Shown: positions 39,552-47,934, counted from the stretch's first letter. The stretch is DNA of 64,000 bases from Rhizobiaceae bacterium (GCA_023953905.1 JAMLJA010000009.1:102859-166858), one strand, 5' to 3'. The notes: generated by a model not told the origin, from the sequence alone. Numbers and translations: made by a program.

Positions 39552-39830
39552 TCAGGTTTTCTTCAGTAGGCCGTTAGATTTGGATATCAGTTCATCCACA
39601 TCGTGTAATCGCTGACGTAGTTCAAACATTTCCCTGCGGGCAAGCTCGATTTGCTCCACCATAAGCGCCTCACGGTCAATCGCCTTGGAGACACCGGGCT
39701 TAAACGTCATTTCAAGCCGAGCGATGATTTCTGCCGTCATTGAACGGTGATTTTCTTTTGCAGCCGCTTCAACCTTCGACCGCAGGTCGTCAGGGAACCG
39801 AAGCCGGAAATGCGGGTCGTCTCTTGCCAT
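39552..39830 (-). CDS. Arc/Mnt-like ribbon-helix-helix repressor (leftward)
   Basis: 92 residues from MARDDPHFRLRFPDDLRSKV, the hallmark of Arc-family repressors. The second part is a helix (MVEQIELARREMFELRQRLH) like the tetramerisation coil of P22 Mnt. An alternative start five codons upstream exists. It diverges from a second Arc-like gene across a shared operator, exactly as mnt and arc do in P22 immI. Probably the maintenance repressor of the antirepressor. Confidence 0.8.
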   Translation of the reverse strand: MARDDPHFRLRFPDDLRSKVEAAAKENHRSMTAEIIARLEMTFKPGVSKAIDREALMVEQIELARREMFELRQRLHDVDELISKSNGLLKKT

Positions 39831-39855
39831 GCCACACATATGCACAAAATTTCGC

Positions 39856-39909
39856 TTGACTGATATGCCACACCGTTACATAACGGTTGTGTTGTATAAC
39901 CGTGTGGCA
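39856..39909. promoter_or_regulatory. Divergent promoter/operator of the immI-like module
   Basis: TTGACT (39856-39861) and CATAAC (39879-39884) are 17 bp apart, reading rightward. TGCCACACcGTTA (39866-39878) and TAACcGTGTGGCA (39897-39909) form a 12-of-13 inverted repeat. CGTTA-ca-TAACG (39874-39885) is nested in it. A further TGCCACAC is at 39830-39837. Confidence 0.7.
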
Positions 39910-39920
39910 AAGGAGACTTG

Positions 39921-40190
39921 ATGGCGCGCGATGACGGACACTTCCGGCTTCGCATCCCTGATGATGTGAAAGACTGGATTCGCGGCACTGCCGCGAGAAA
40001 TATGCGGTCGATGACTGCTGAAATTAATTACGCTCTTCGCGAGCGGATGCGGGCAGCGACGGGGGAGGGCGTAGGAAACCATGCCCCCGCCGCTGCTTCC
40101 AGAACCGACGCCTTGCATGGCGTCAATTCCTCAACCCGGCCTTGCAGGGCCGGATCATATCCACTCAAGGGACAAGGACCCCTTAAATGA
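39921..40190 (+). CDS. Arc-like ribbon-helix-helix repressor (rightward)
   Basis: 89 residues from MARDDGHFRLRIPDDVKDWI; AAGGAG precedes ATG 39921. The first ~45 residues are Arc-like (NMRSMTAEINYALRERM). The rest is low-complexity and its DNA forms a stem CCGGCC/GGCCGG (40136-40153). It ends in an ATGA overlap with the antirepressor, so like P22 arc it would control its own operon with ant. Confidence 0.78.
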   Translation: MARDDGHFRLRIPDDVKDWIRGTAARNMRSMTAEINYALRERMRAATGEGVGNHAPAAASRTDALHGVNSSTRPCRAGSYPLKGQGPLK

Positions 40191-40930
40191 ACACTCACGA
40201 ACATAATGCATTCCCCGTGGTCACGGAAGGCCAGATCGGGGAGGGTGTCGTTCAGACGGTAAACGCCCGCGACCTTCATGCCTTCCTGCGTGTCGGGAAG
40301 GACTTCTCGAACTGGATCAAGGATCGGATCGACCAGTACGGGTTCACGGAAAACGTGGATTACGTGGTTTTCGCCGAAATTGGCGAAAACTCCCGAGGTG
40401 GCCGTCCGGCCAAGGAATACGCCCTGACGCTCGACATGGCGAAAGAGCTTTCCATGGTCGAGCGCAATGAGCAGGGTAAGAAAGCCCGCCAGTACTTCAT
40501 CGAATGCGAGCGGGTGGCAAAGGACAAGACCGACCCTCTGAAGGTGCTGAACGATCCCGAAGCGATGCGTGGTCTGCTTCTCTCATATTCGGAGAAAGTC
40601 CTGTCGCTGGAATCACGCATCGAGGCGGACCGGCCAAAGACCGAATTCTATGACGCCTATCTGAACGCAGACGGGCTGTACGGGCTCCAGAACGCTGCTC
40701 GCGCGCTGAATTGTCGTCCGAACCTGTTCATCCGGTGGCTCAAGGAGAATTACCTGTTCTACCAAGGCGGCAACTTGGTGGCTCGTATCCAGCACATCCA
40801 GGCGGGGCACTTCGAGGTGAAGACGACGATTGTGGACGACAAGGTACGTCCGCAGGCCTTCGTCACTCCCAAGGGGCTCAAATATCTGGATGCGCGTGTT
40901 CCTGATCACATCCGCGCGGCAGTGGCATAG
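40187..40930 (+). CDS. ant: Phage antirepressor (AntA/AntB plus KilAC)
   Basis: 247 residues. N-terminal AntA/AntB domain (VNARDLHAFLRVGKDFSNWI, YVVFAEIGENSRGGRPAKEY, ALTLDMAKELSMVERNEQGK). C-terminal KilA-C-type part (LNCRPNLFIRWLKENYLFYQ, then VTPKGLKYLD). It would inactivate phage repressors on induction or superinfection. The start region is structured: AAGGG/CCCTT (40167-40171 with 40180-40184) holds AAGGA in its loop, suggesting translational control, as P22 uses Arc and sar RNA for ant. Confidence 0.88.
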   Translation: MNTHEHNAFPVVTEGQIGEGVVQTVNARDLHAFLRVGKDFSNWIKDRIDQYGFTENVDYVVFAEIGENSRGGRPAKEYALTLDMAKELSMVERNEQGKKARQYFIECERVAKDKTDPLKVLNDPEAMRGLLLSYSEKVLSLESRIEADRPKTEFYDAYLNADGLYGLQNAARALNCRPNLFIRWLKENYLFYQGGNLVARIQHIQAGHFEVKTTIVDDKVRPQAFVTPKGLKYLDARVPDHIRAAVA

Positions 40931-40941
40931 GAGGTGGCGAA

Positions 40942-41184
40942 ATGCAGGCAGCGGCGAAAACCCAAACCATCACCGGCGTAGCCCAGGTCAACGAAATCCT
41001 CGCCTCGGTCGAGATGACCGGTGCGAAAAGCGTCAACGATCAACTGGTTGAACTGGCTACGATGTTCAAGGAAGCGGCGAAAATCATCGACCCGACCATT
41101 ACCGGGGCGTGGTTTGGACACGATCCGAACGAAGGCACTCTATTCTTTGTCAATCTGGAGCGGAAAGGCCGCTCAATCCTCTGA
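40942..41184 (+). CDS. Small hypothetical protein
   Basis: 80 residues (VNEILASVEMTGAKSVNDQL, GAWFGHDPNEGTLFFVNLER). It follows the antirepressor by 11 bp and is closed by the hairpin at 41194-41217, so it belongs to the immI-like transcript. Confidence 0.6.
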   Translation: MQAAAKTQTITGVAQVNEILASVEMTGAKSVNDQLVELATMFKEAAKIIDPTITGAWFGHDPNEGTLFFVNLERKGRSIL

Positions 41185-41193
41185 TCATGAGTT

Positions 41194-41217
41194 AGGGCGG
41201 CTCCAAGTAGCCGCCCT
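41194..41217 (+). terminator. Terminator closing the immI-like operon
   Basis: AGGGCGGCT-ccaagt-AGCCGCCCT, a perfect 9-bp stem, followed by TATTA. The T-tract is short, so efficiency may be moderate. Confidence 0.65.
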
Positions 41218-41238
41218 TATTACAGAAGGGAATCCACC

Positions 41239-41886
41239 ATGGAACAAGAACCGGGTGGCTCAATGCCGCGTGGGCCTATGTCTGCCGATCCCGGCATGGG
41301 ACAGCAGATGCCGCAACAGATGCCGGGACAGGGTGCTGGTCCAATGTCCGGCAATATGGGCGGTGATCCGAATGCGGCCACACCTGAAGAACAGCAGCAA
41401 TATGACCAGATCGTCGCGAAAGCCTACGACCTGATCTATGACAACAAGACCATGCCCGCCATTGTCGAGACGCTGAAAGGCGAAGGCGATCCGATTGAAG
41501 GACTGGCAAGAACCACGTCGTCCGTCATGCTGCGCGTCATCCAGAGCGGGATGCAGGCCAACGTTCCGATCAATGGCGAAGTGGCCTTTCATGCCGGAAC
41601 GGAAGTGTTCGAGGATCTTGCCGATCTGTCGCGCGAAGCTGGCGTGAAGGACTACACGCAGGACCAGGACGGGATGGAAAAGGCCTATTTTCTGGCGCTG
41701 GACTATTCCAGGCAAGCTTTTCAGGACGCCGGGATTCTTGACCCGGCTGCGGCGGACGCCGATCTTCAGGCGCTTCAGAAGATGGATCAGGACGGGCAGC
41801 TTGAACAGATGATGATGGGGCTTGCCGAGCGCGATGCTGGCGGCAGGCAGCCTCAATCACGCGGCTTGATGACGGCGGGGGCTTAA
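41239..41886 (+). CDS. Virion-associated hypothetical protein
   Basis: 215 residues. A Met/Gln/Gly/Pro-rich N-terminus (~50 aa) precedes a helical domain (YDQIVAKAYDLIYDNKTMPA, then TSSVMLRVIQSG). This pattern is common in N4-gp56 phages between tail and ejection genes. Ends in RGLMTAGA, matching the transglycosylase C-terminus. Confidence 0.6.
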   Translation: MEQEPGGSMPRGPMSADPGMGQQMPQQMPGQGAGPMSGNMGGDPNAATPEEQQQYDQIVAKAYDLIYDNKTMPAIVETLKGEGDPIEGLARTTSSVMLRVIQSGMQANVPINGEVAFHAGTEVFEDLADLSREAGVKDYTQDQDGMEKAYFLALDYSRQAFQDAGILDPAAADADLQALQKMDQDGQLEQMMMGLAERDAGGRQPQSRGLMTAGA

Positions 41887-41887
41887 C

Positions 41888-42871
41888 ATGGCAGGATTTC
41901 TGGCAGCTCTCGGCGGCGCAATGACCGGCCTCGGCACGGGGCTTGTGGAGAACGCGCGCGCCAAACGTGAGGCAGCAATCGAAAACATGCGCATGCAGAT
42001 GCAGATGCAGCGCGATCAGGCGGATCGCGATTTCCGGGCGGGTGAGACGGACAAGACGTTGGCCGCGACGGCTGAACAGAACAGGCTCAACAGAGAGCAG
42101 GCCGAAAGGCTTGCGGGGGCGAAGGTGGAAGCAAGAACCACATTCCGCCCCATGACTGTCGAGGAAAAGCAGGCGGCGGGTATTGATCCCAAAATCCCTG
42201 CGCAGATCGATAGCAACGGCAAGATTGACACAATCGGGTCGCCCGGAACAAACATCACTGTCGATACGGGGACAATTCCCGCCGGTTACAGGGCCAACCG
42301 GGATTCGGAGGGGCGCATTATTTCAATTGAGCCGCTTCCCGGAAGCCCTGCTGGCTCCGATGCGGAGAAGGCGCGCGAAGCGTCCGAAAATCGGGAGAAA
42401 GCTGAAAAGGATCGGTCGAACCTCATCACGACGGAAATCGATCGCGCCCTTGGTGTTATGGATGATGGCGGCCTTCCAAGCACGGGAATGGGGGCCAAGC
42501 TCAGTGACATTCCGTGGACGAACGCCAAGGCGCTTTCCGCCCTGCTGGCAACGATCAAGGCGAACATCGGCTTTGCAGAGCTAAACAGCATGCGCCAGCA
42601 ATCCCCAACCGGCGGCGCGCTCGGCAACGTTACGGAGAGGGAGCTTGAGTTCCTTCAGTCTGTGGCTGGCAATCTTGACCAGTCTCAGGATGCCGACCAA
42701 CTTCGCTACAACCTCAACCGTCTATGGAACACCTATATGGATGTCATCCACGGGCAAGGGAAAGGCCCAGAGCGCCGTGACTTGAACTGGAGGCCCGGAG
42801 AGAGCGAGTCCCCCCAGAATGGCAACGCGACCAGCGGTCGAGCTGGCAAAGTGCAGTGGAGCATCGAATGA
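41888..42871 (+). CDS. Virion/ejection protein
   Basis: 327 residues. Charged coiled-coil N-terminus (MQMQMQRDQADRDFRAGETD) and a helical C-terminal half (SVAGNLDQSQDADQLRYNLN). Follows its neighbour by one base; ATGA overlap with the next gene. Probable internal virion protein; function not known. Confidence 0.55.
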   Translation: MAGFLAALGGAMTGLGTGLVENARAKREAAIENMRMQMQMQRDQADRDFRAGETDKTLAATAEQNRLNREQAERLAGAKVEARTTFRPMTVEEKQAAGIDPKIPAQIDSNGKIDTIGSPGTNITVDTGTIPAGYRANRDSEGRIISIEPLPGSPAGSDAEKAREASENREKAEKDRSNLITTEIDRALGVMDDGGLPSTGMGAKLSDIPWTNAKALSALLATIKANIGFAELNSMRQQSPTGGALGNVTERELEFLQSVAGNLDQSQDADQLRYNLNRLWNTYMDVIHGQGKGPERRDLNWRPGESESPQNGNATSGRAGKVQWSIE

Positions 42872-44505
42872 CTACGCTCAACATTGAAGGCAAGCGCGTA
42901 ACCGTTGACGATTCTTTCCTCTCGCTTTCACCTGAAGAACAGGAGGCGACCGTCAACGAGATTGCCCGCCAGATGGGTGTTTCTCAGACCGATGCCGGGA
43001 AAGCACCTCCCGGCCCCGCGCGTGACAGGAGCATCTTCCAGGCTTTGACATCCGGGTCTCAGGCTGGCCTTATGATGGGATTTGATGACGAGATCGGCGC
43101 TGCGATGCTGGCTCCGGTGGACGCAACCATCGATTATTTCCGGGGAGACGGCTTTGACCTTGGGCGGGCATACAACCGCAAACGCGAAATCCTGGACGCT
43201 CAAAAGGACCAGATGCGTGAGGCTCACCCGATAGCGCACATGGCTGGCGAAGTAGCTGGCGGCATGGCGCTTGGTGGCGGTGCACGCCGTGGCGGGCAGG
43301 GCGTTCTCGGACTTGGGATCGCGGGTAAAGGATCAAGCCGCGCAGCCCAATTGGCAACCACCGGACTTGAGGCGGGCCTATATGGCGCGGGCTACGGCGC
43401 GGGCGAGGCAGATCCGGGTGAGAGGATGCAAGGAGCTGCTGAAGGCTTTGCTACCGGAGCGACGGTGGGAACGGGCGTTTCTGCGGCACTCAGCCCCGCC
43501 GCGCGTTACATCAACAAGATTATTTCAAGGCCAGCCGGTAAGTTAGACGACGCGGCGTCTGCCGTCATTGATGAGGCGGGCGATACTGTAAGTGATGCCA
43601 TTTCCAGAAAGGCGTCGAGCGCAACCAAGGCCGAATCCAGTCAACTGTTCAACGCATCGGAAAATTCCGGAGTGCGCTTTGTGCCGGAAGCTGTTTCATC
43701 TCTGGGGAAGCGTTTGAAGCTGGCGGCTGGGCGGATCAACGATAAACTTCGACCCAAAACAGCCGGGTATGCCGACGAGATAGATGCCGTGTTCAATGGC
43801 GAGATGTCGCTTGAGGACTTCGAGGAATTTCGGCAGGTTCTTGGCAAGGAGATGAAAGGGGCGAGTGAGAACGATGCCCGTACGCTAGGGGCCATGAAAC
43901 GCGTTCTCGACAATTTCGCAGACAACGCCAAAAGCACCGATCTCACCGGCGATGCCAACGGTGTCAAACTCCTTCGGGCGGCCCGTGCAAAATGGGCGAC
44001 AGCCAAGAAAACCGAGATTATCGAATCCATCATCGATTTGGCCGACGTGAAGTCGGGCCGCTATACCCAGTCCGGTGTTGCCAACACGATCCGAGAGAAG
44101 ATGTCGGGCCTATACAAGCAGATACAGGACGGCAAGGTTAAGGGGTTCTCAGAGGAAGAAGTGAGCATGATCCGTCAGATGGCAAAGGGCGGGTCGGACT
44201 CCAAAATCCTGAATACATTGGCGAAGTTCGCGCCACGCGGGCCTGTTTCCATCACACTCGGTCAGGTCATCGGCGGGATCATTCCGGGCGGAAACATCGC
44301 AGTTCCTATTGCGGGCGCTGCCGCTGCTGCCGCGAAGGATCGCGCGGCCATATCAGGTGCGGAAGCTTTGATTGAGGTAATCGGCGGCAGATCGCAGCCT
44401 AAGCCGAACGTCGCCTTGAGCGGAACCAAAGGAGCACCCAGCGTAGGAATCGGGGTGACGAGTGGAAAAGATAGATTGAAAGAACGGCTATACGGCCCGC
44501 AATGA
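42868..44505 (+). CDS. Large ejection-type virion protein
   Basis: 545 residues from ATG 42868 (ATGA overlap). An N-terminal segment TVDDSFLSLSPEEQEATVNE occurs in many large phage virion proteins. A Gly/Ala-rich membrane-prone stretch follows (~125-220), then helices, then a second hydrophobic stretch (IPGGNIAVPIAGAAAAAAK). Matches an ejection or pilot protein. Its 3' end overlaps a minus-strand gene by ~107 bp. Confidence 0.6.
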   Translation: MTTLNIEGKRVTVDDSFLSLSPEEQEATVNEIARQMGVSQTDAGKAPPGPARDRSIFQALTSGSQAGLMMGFDDEIGAAMLAPVDATIDYFRGDGFDLGRAYNRKREILDAQKDQMREAHPIAHMAGEVAGGMALGGGARRGGQGVLGLGIAGKGSSRAAQLATTGLEAGLYGAGYGAGEADPGERMQGAAEGFATGATVGTGVSAALSPAARYINKIISRPAGKLDDAASAVIDEAGDTVSDAISRKASSATKAESSQLFNASENSGVRFVPEAVSSLGKRLKLAAGRINDKLRPKTAGYADEIDAVFNGEMSLEDFEEFRQVLGKEMKGASENDARTLGAMKRVLDNFADNAKSTDLTGDANGVKLLRAARAKWATAKKTEIIESIIDLADVKSGRYTQSGVANTIREKMSGLYKQIQDGKVKGFSEEEVSMIRQMAKGGSDSKILNTLAKFAPRGPVSITLGQVIGGIIPGGNIAVPIAGAAAAAAKDRAAISGAEALIEVIGGRSQPKPNVALSGTKGAPSVGIGVTSGKDRLKERLYGPQ

Positions 44506-44731
44506 GGGCGTAGACCGGCGTCAAAGCCATTGTAGCCAGAAGCCCGCCAGTCCATCCAAGCCACAGGACCAGGTATTCCATGATGGTCGTGACGAGCCAC
44601 ATGGTTGCAATCGCGGTTGTTGTCATACCGAAGAACAACAACGCATCTTTCCCAAAGAACGGCTCTACTTTCCCTTCACGCTGCCACTCGGTGGGGTGAA
44701 GGTCCACAATCGACGGTTCTTTTTCGCGCAT
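44399..44731 (-). CDS. Membrane protein, possible moron
   Basis: 110 residues with three hydrophobic stretches (LLFFGMTTTAIATMWLVTTI, LVLWLGWTGGLLATMALTPV, then LIAGRIAVLSIYLF). Encoded antisense between the ejection and endolysin genes, overlapping the former by 107 bp. The composition is that of a genuine inner-membrane protein rather than a shadow. Function unknown. Confidence 0.55.
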   Translation of the reverse strand: MREKEPSIVDLHPTEWQREGKVEPFFGKDALLFFGMTTTAIATMWLVTTIMEYLVLWLGWTGGLLATMALTPVYALIAGRIAVLSIYLFHSSPRFLRWVLLWFRSRRRSA

Positions 44732-44847
44732 CCCCGCTGAATATCACGGTGGTCGCGGTCGCGCCACTACCTCAAAACAACAATCCCTCCCGAAAATCCG
44801 CCACCACGCCCTGTCGTGAGCTTTGGCGCGAGATGAAAGGAATACCC

Positions 44848-45858
44848 ATGAAAACCAGCCCCGCTGGTCGACAGGCCATTGCTCGACATGAGGGCAACAG
44901 GCTGAAAGCATATCCAGACCCGGCAACGAAAGGCGAGCCCTATACGATCGGGGTCGGCCACACGTCAGCCGCTGGCCCGCCCAAGGTCACGAAGGGCATG
45001 ACCATCACGGCGGAGGAATCTGACGCGATCCTGACCCGCGATCTGGCGACCTTCGAACGCGCTGTTGAACGGGCCGTGAAGGTTCCCGTCACTCAGAACC
45101 AGTTCGACGCTATGGTGTCTCTGGCCTTCAACATTGGCGGCGGCAACTTTGCCAAGTCAACTCTGGTCAAGAAGCTGAACGCTGGTGATATTGCCGGGGC
45201 AGCAGATGCCTTCCTGTCTTGGAACAAGGCGGCGGGCAAGGTTATGAAGGGCCTTAAGACGCGGCGGGCGGCGGAACGCAAGCTGTTTCTCAGTGGCGGC
45301 TCTGCTCCTGTAGCCAAGCCAGAAGAACCGAAGAACGAACCCCGTTCCCAGCCCAACGAGTTCGACTCGATCCTGCACAATGGATCACGCAGCCAGTTTG
45401 TGAAAAGGCTGCAACAGAACCTGAACACGCTTGGATATGGCCCTGTCATGGTCGATGGCAGGTTTGGCGATCAGACCGAGACTGCCGTTGTCGCCTTCCA
45501 GCACGATAACGGTCTGGAGCCTGACGGATGGGCGGGGCCTCACACACTCGAAGCCATCGGCAAGGCCATCAAAGACCGAGAGACGGCGCCAAAGATCGCA
45601 GCGGCCAAGGACGTTGTGGATGATGCTGCAAGCAAGGGCATTTCCAAGACGGAAGTGATCACGACCGTAACCGGTGTTGGCGGCGTTGCAACTGTCGTCA
45701 AGGAGACGGTGGACAGCGTGAAGGATGGCGCGAGCTCACTGCTAAGCCTTGGACCGTGGATCCTGCTTGCTCTCGTGATCGCGGGCGGTGCTGCATTCGT
45801 GATCTGGGATCGTCGCAGGAAGCGCCTCGCTGCCAATGCGGCAAAGGCGGTGATGTGA
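44848..45858 (+). CDS. Endolysin: GH24 lysozyme + peptidoglycan-binding + C-terminal membrane anchor
   Basis: 336 residues from ATG 44848 (GAAAGGAA upstream). Residues ~1-150 are a GH24 lysozyme (catalytic Glu in IARHEGNRLKAY, then YTIGVGHTS with the conserved Thr). Residues ~185-245 are a PG_binding_1 domain (VKRLQQNLNTLGYG, VDGRFGDQTETAV). The last ~45 hold a transmembrane helix (GPWILLALVIAGGAAFVIWD) and a basic end. A C-terminal anchor is unusual for a phage endolysin and implies membrane tethering. Confidence 0.88.
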   Translation: MKTSPAGRQAIARHEGNRLKAYPDPATKGEPYTIGVGHTSAAGPPKVTKGMTITAEESDAILTRDLATFERAVERAVKVPVTQNQFDAMVSLAFNIGGGNFAKSTLVKKLNAGDIAGAADAFLSWNKAAGKVMKGLKTRRAAERKLFLSGGSAPVAKPEEPKNEPRSQPNEFDSILHNGSRSQFVKRLQQNLNTLGYGPVMVDGRFGDQTETAVVAFQHDNGLEPDGWAGPHTLEAIGKAIKDRETAPKIAAAKDVVDDAASKGISKTEVITTVTGVGGVATVVKETVDSVKDGASSLLSLGPWILLALVIAGGAAFVIWDRRRKRLAANAAKAVM

Positions 45859-45977
45859 TGGATGAGATCAAACGTCTAGCCAAGACATTCGCGGTGTTTC
45901 TGCCTGTCTTTGTCGTGGCGACATTGCTCACGGTGGCGGCGCTCGCGATTGGTTTCGTAGCAGGGATAATGTGGTGA
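45858..45977 (+). CDS. Small single-span membrane protein
   Basis: 39 residues with one long hydrophobic segment (VFLPVFVVATLLTVAALAIG). TGATG overlap at both ends, inside the lysis cassette. Holin or holin-accessory is plausible. Confidence 0.55.
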   Translation: MDEIKRLAKTFAVFLPVFVVATLLTVAALAIGFVAGIMW

Positions 45978-46201
45978 TGTTCTCCCTCCTGAACCCCTAC
46001 CTCATCGGCGGGGCGCTTGCCGCCCTTATCCTGACCAATGCCGCAACCGGGCTCTATGGCTATTCCAAGGGCAAGGAAGCGGTACTCAACCGGCTGAAAG
46101 ACGACCGGATCACTGTTCTGAAGGACGGCGTCAAGATCGACAATGACGTGCTGGCGTCTGACGATTTCGGTCTCTGCGACAAACTTGGAGGCTGCGAATG
46201 A
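45977..46201 (+). CDS. Inner-membrane spanin-like protein
   Basis: 74 residues: N-terminal membrane anchor (LIGGALAALILTNAATGLYG) and a periplasmic helix-turn region with KGKEAVLNRLKDDRITVLKD. It precedes a small lipoprotein, the usual i-spanin/o-spanin (Rz/Rz1) order. It is shorter than typical Rz, so the call is by context. Confidence 0.55.
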   Translation: MFSLLNPYLIGGALAALILTNAATGLYGYSKGKEAVLNRLKDDRITVLKDGVKIDNDVLASDDFGLCDKLGGCE

Positions 46202-46413
46202 ACCTGATGCGCGCAACCTGTGCACTTTTTGCACTTATTGTCCTATCCGGCTTCACCGGGTGCCAGACCACGGCCCTGTCCACTCCATGTGACGTTCTGG
46301 TGCCGATCACTCCTCTCCCGGCCACCAATACCTATCTCGTGAAACAGGACCGGAAAACAGCGGAGCAGATCGCCAAGCATCGCGGGCGCTACCAGCAGTT
46401 CCGGTGTTCCTGA
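46198..46413 (+). CDS. Outer-membrane spanin-like lipoprotein
   Basis: 71 residues with a lipoprotein signal and lipobox (LIVLSGFTGCQTTALSTP) and a Pro-containing mature part. ATGA overlap with the preceding membrane protein. The size, lipobox and position match Rz1-type o-spanins. Confidence 0.6.
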   Translation: MNLMRATCALFALIVLSGFTGCQTTALSTPCDVLVPITPLPATNTYLVKQDRKTAEQIAKHRGRYQQFRCS

Positions 46414-46496
46414 TGGACTGGCTCGACTCTCTGCTCGTCACAGGCGTTGCCTGCGCCATTCTCATCATCATCGAACTCTGGCTCTGGGATCACTAA
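46413..46496 (+). CDS. Tiny membrane peptide in lysis cassette
   Basis: 27 residues with one hydrophobic helix (LLVTGVACAILIIIELWLW). TGATG overlap with the lipoprotein gene and 3 bp before the next start. Function unknown; may modulate lysis. Confidence 0.45.
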   Translation: MDWLDSLLVTGVACAILIIIELWLWDH

Positions 46497-46499
46497 GAC

Positions 46500-46808
46500 G
46501 TGCCTGATGAAATCAACCAGATTGTTCGACGCCTCGATACGGTCGAGCGCAACACAACTGATCTCGCCAAGAGCGTGACCAACATCACGGAAGAACTCTC
46601 CGATTTAAGCAAGCCTCTGCGAGAACTTGAGGTGGATCGGGAGGTCCGCAAGGAACGCGACAAGAACCTCTATTCGCGTCTGGACCAGATCGAAACCAGC
46701 ATTGAGAAGGTGCACAATCTTGGATGGTGGGTGCTCGGAACATTCGGCGCGTCAGCCATCGCGCTGATAGCCAATTTCATGTTCAAAGGCGGTTTCTATG
46801 TCCAATAG
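46500..46808 (+). CDS. Holin-like protein (coiled coil plus one membrane span)
   Basis: 102 residues, GTG start. A long coiled coil (IVRRLDTVERNTTDLAKSVT ... LDQIETSIEKVHNL) is followed by one C-terminal membrane segment (VLGTFGASAIALIANFMF). This is the architecture of XhlA-type holin components. It overlaps the next gene by 11 bp. Confidence 0.6.
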   Translation: MPDEINQIVRRLDTVERNTTDLAKSVTNITEELSDLSKPLRELEVDREVRKERDKNLYSRLDQIETSIEKVHNLGWWVLGTFGASAIALIANFMFKGGFYVQ

Positions 46809-47265
46809 GATGATTTCACGCATCACGGCTTTTGCTCTTGTGATGTTCAAGACGTTTTGCAGCGTGATCATCCTCTTTGCCATGCTGTTCACCGTCTGGG
46901 CCGTAGGGCCGGAAATCGAGACTCGCTATTTCCCCGTGGTATCCAAGCTGACCATTCTCGACGCTCGTGCCGACGAAGATGGCAACACTGTTCTCGACGC
47001 CGAATTCACCAAGATCAGGAACTGCGAGTATCTGGGCCTCGCATGGTTCCGCGCCCTACCCGGCGGCATGGGGTTCGAGCGCGTACCTGTAGAGATCATG
47101 CGGCAGGAGAACGATACGTCCAGTCCAAACCGCCCAACAGGTACCCAAAGGGCAGGGCCTTGGATCGTACACATGACCCCAGATGATTTGAGGAACCGCA
47201 GCTTCTCACGGCTGATGCATCGGTGTCACGGGCTATGGGTGACGACGACAGATTTCTTTCCCTGA
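46798..47265 (+). CDS. Membrane-anchored hypothetical protein
   Basis: 155 residues: a hydrophobic N-terminal anchor (CSVIILFAMLFTVWAVG) and a ~115-residue soluble domain with three Cys (IRNCEYLGLAWFRALPGGMG, LMHRCHGLW). Similar proteins follow holins in rhizobial prophages. Function unknown. Confidence 0.55.
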   Translation: MSNRMISRITAFALVMFKTFCSVIILFAMLFTVWAVGPEIETRYFPVVSKLTILDARADEDGNTVLDAEFTKIRNCEYLGLAWFRALPGGMGFERVPVEIMRQENDTSSPNRPTGTQRAGPWIVHMTPDDLRNRSFSRLMHRCHGLWVTTTDFFP

Positions 47266-47354
47266 TCACGGCCTTCGCATCATGGTGGGTCGGCAAGCGC
47301 TTCATTGATCTTGCCGATGATTGGACCATAGGCAAGAAGCCCAACGCCGAATAG
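47235..47354 (+). CDS. Last small late gene
   Basis: 39 residues (MGDDDRFLSLITAFASWWVG...) overlapping the previous gene by 31 bp. Ends 20 bp before the terminator at 47374. No family. Confidence 0.45.
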   Translation: MGDDDRFLSLITAFASWWVGKRFIDLADDWTIGKKPNAE

Positions 47355-47373
47355 CCTCACCTATCCCCTTTCG

Positions 47374-47409
47374 CCGCCGGGTTCCTTGATTGGGGCTCGG
47401 CGGTTTTTC
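47374..47409 (+). terminator. Terminator of the late operon
   Basis: CCGCCG/CGGCGG (47374-47379 with 47398-47403) followed by TTTTT. It ends the rightward late transcript; the genes beyond are leftward. Confidence 0.75.
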
Positions 47410-47573
47410 TATTTCAGGCCTTCGCAACGAAGTTGATATGTGCCCGCTTGGTACTTGCGCAGATTGCCAGCGCGCATATTCAGGTGACGCGGACACATGC
47501 CGTTGGCCTTATGAGGCTTGCACATTATGCATCCTGCCCTTGCAGACTTTGGGCGCTTCCGTTTGTGGTGCAT
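47409..47573 (-). CDS. Small Cys-pair phage protein
   Basis: 54 residues from the internal Met. The pattern KRKRPKSARAGCIMCKPHKA followed by N-G-x-C-P-R is shared by short basic phage proteins of unknown function with a CxxC...KxxK motif. Its stop lies in the late terminator's T-tract. Confidence 0.5.
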   Translation of the reverse strand: MHHKRKRPKSARAGCIMCKPHKANGMCPRHLNMRAGNLRKYQAGTYQLRCEGLK

Positions 47574-47934
47574 TGTGATCTCCGATCTCAGCCGGTGCGC
47601 CCCTATGGCGCTCGGGCATGATCGGGTGGCTTTCGTCACTCATAGCAAACCCTATCATTTCTGCGGATTCTCGTCTACGCTATCAGGATCACTCCAACTC
47701 CACTGGAATAACGTTGTACATGGCTTCTTTGGGTATTTGGGCTATTCGGGTTCTGCGCCGCATCCCTCATTCCCGCGCCTTTGATGAGCACTTAACGCGG
47801 TGCGCGTTTGCCGAGATATTTTTTGACGAGCACCTGACCATCGCAAAGGTGCTCGGCCTATCACGTTGCGATAGAATTGAGGGTGCCCAGCGCTTCGAAA
47901 GCAGCGCGCTTCTGGACGGCAATGGGACCATTCA
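47574..47934. other. 361-bp stretch without a convincing gene
   Basis: A rightward frame at 47618-47938 (106 residues) is open but has mixed composition, no ribosome site and no recognisable motif. A 9-bp hairpin CGAGCACCT/AGGTGCTCG lies at 47827-47835 with 47847-47855 and lacks a T-tract. It may be a remnant or a spacer at the prophage edge. Confidence 0.4.
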
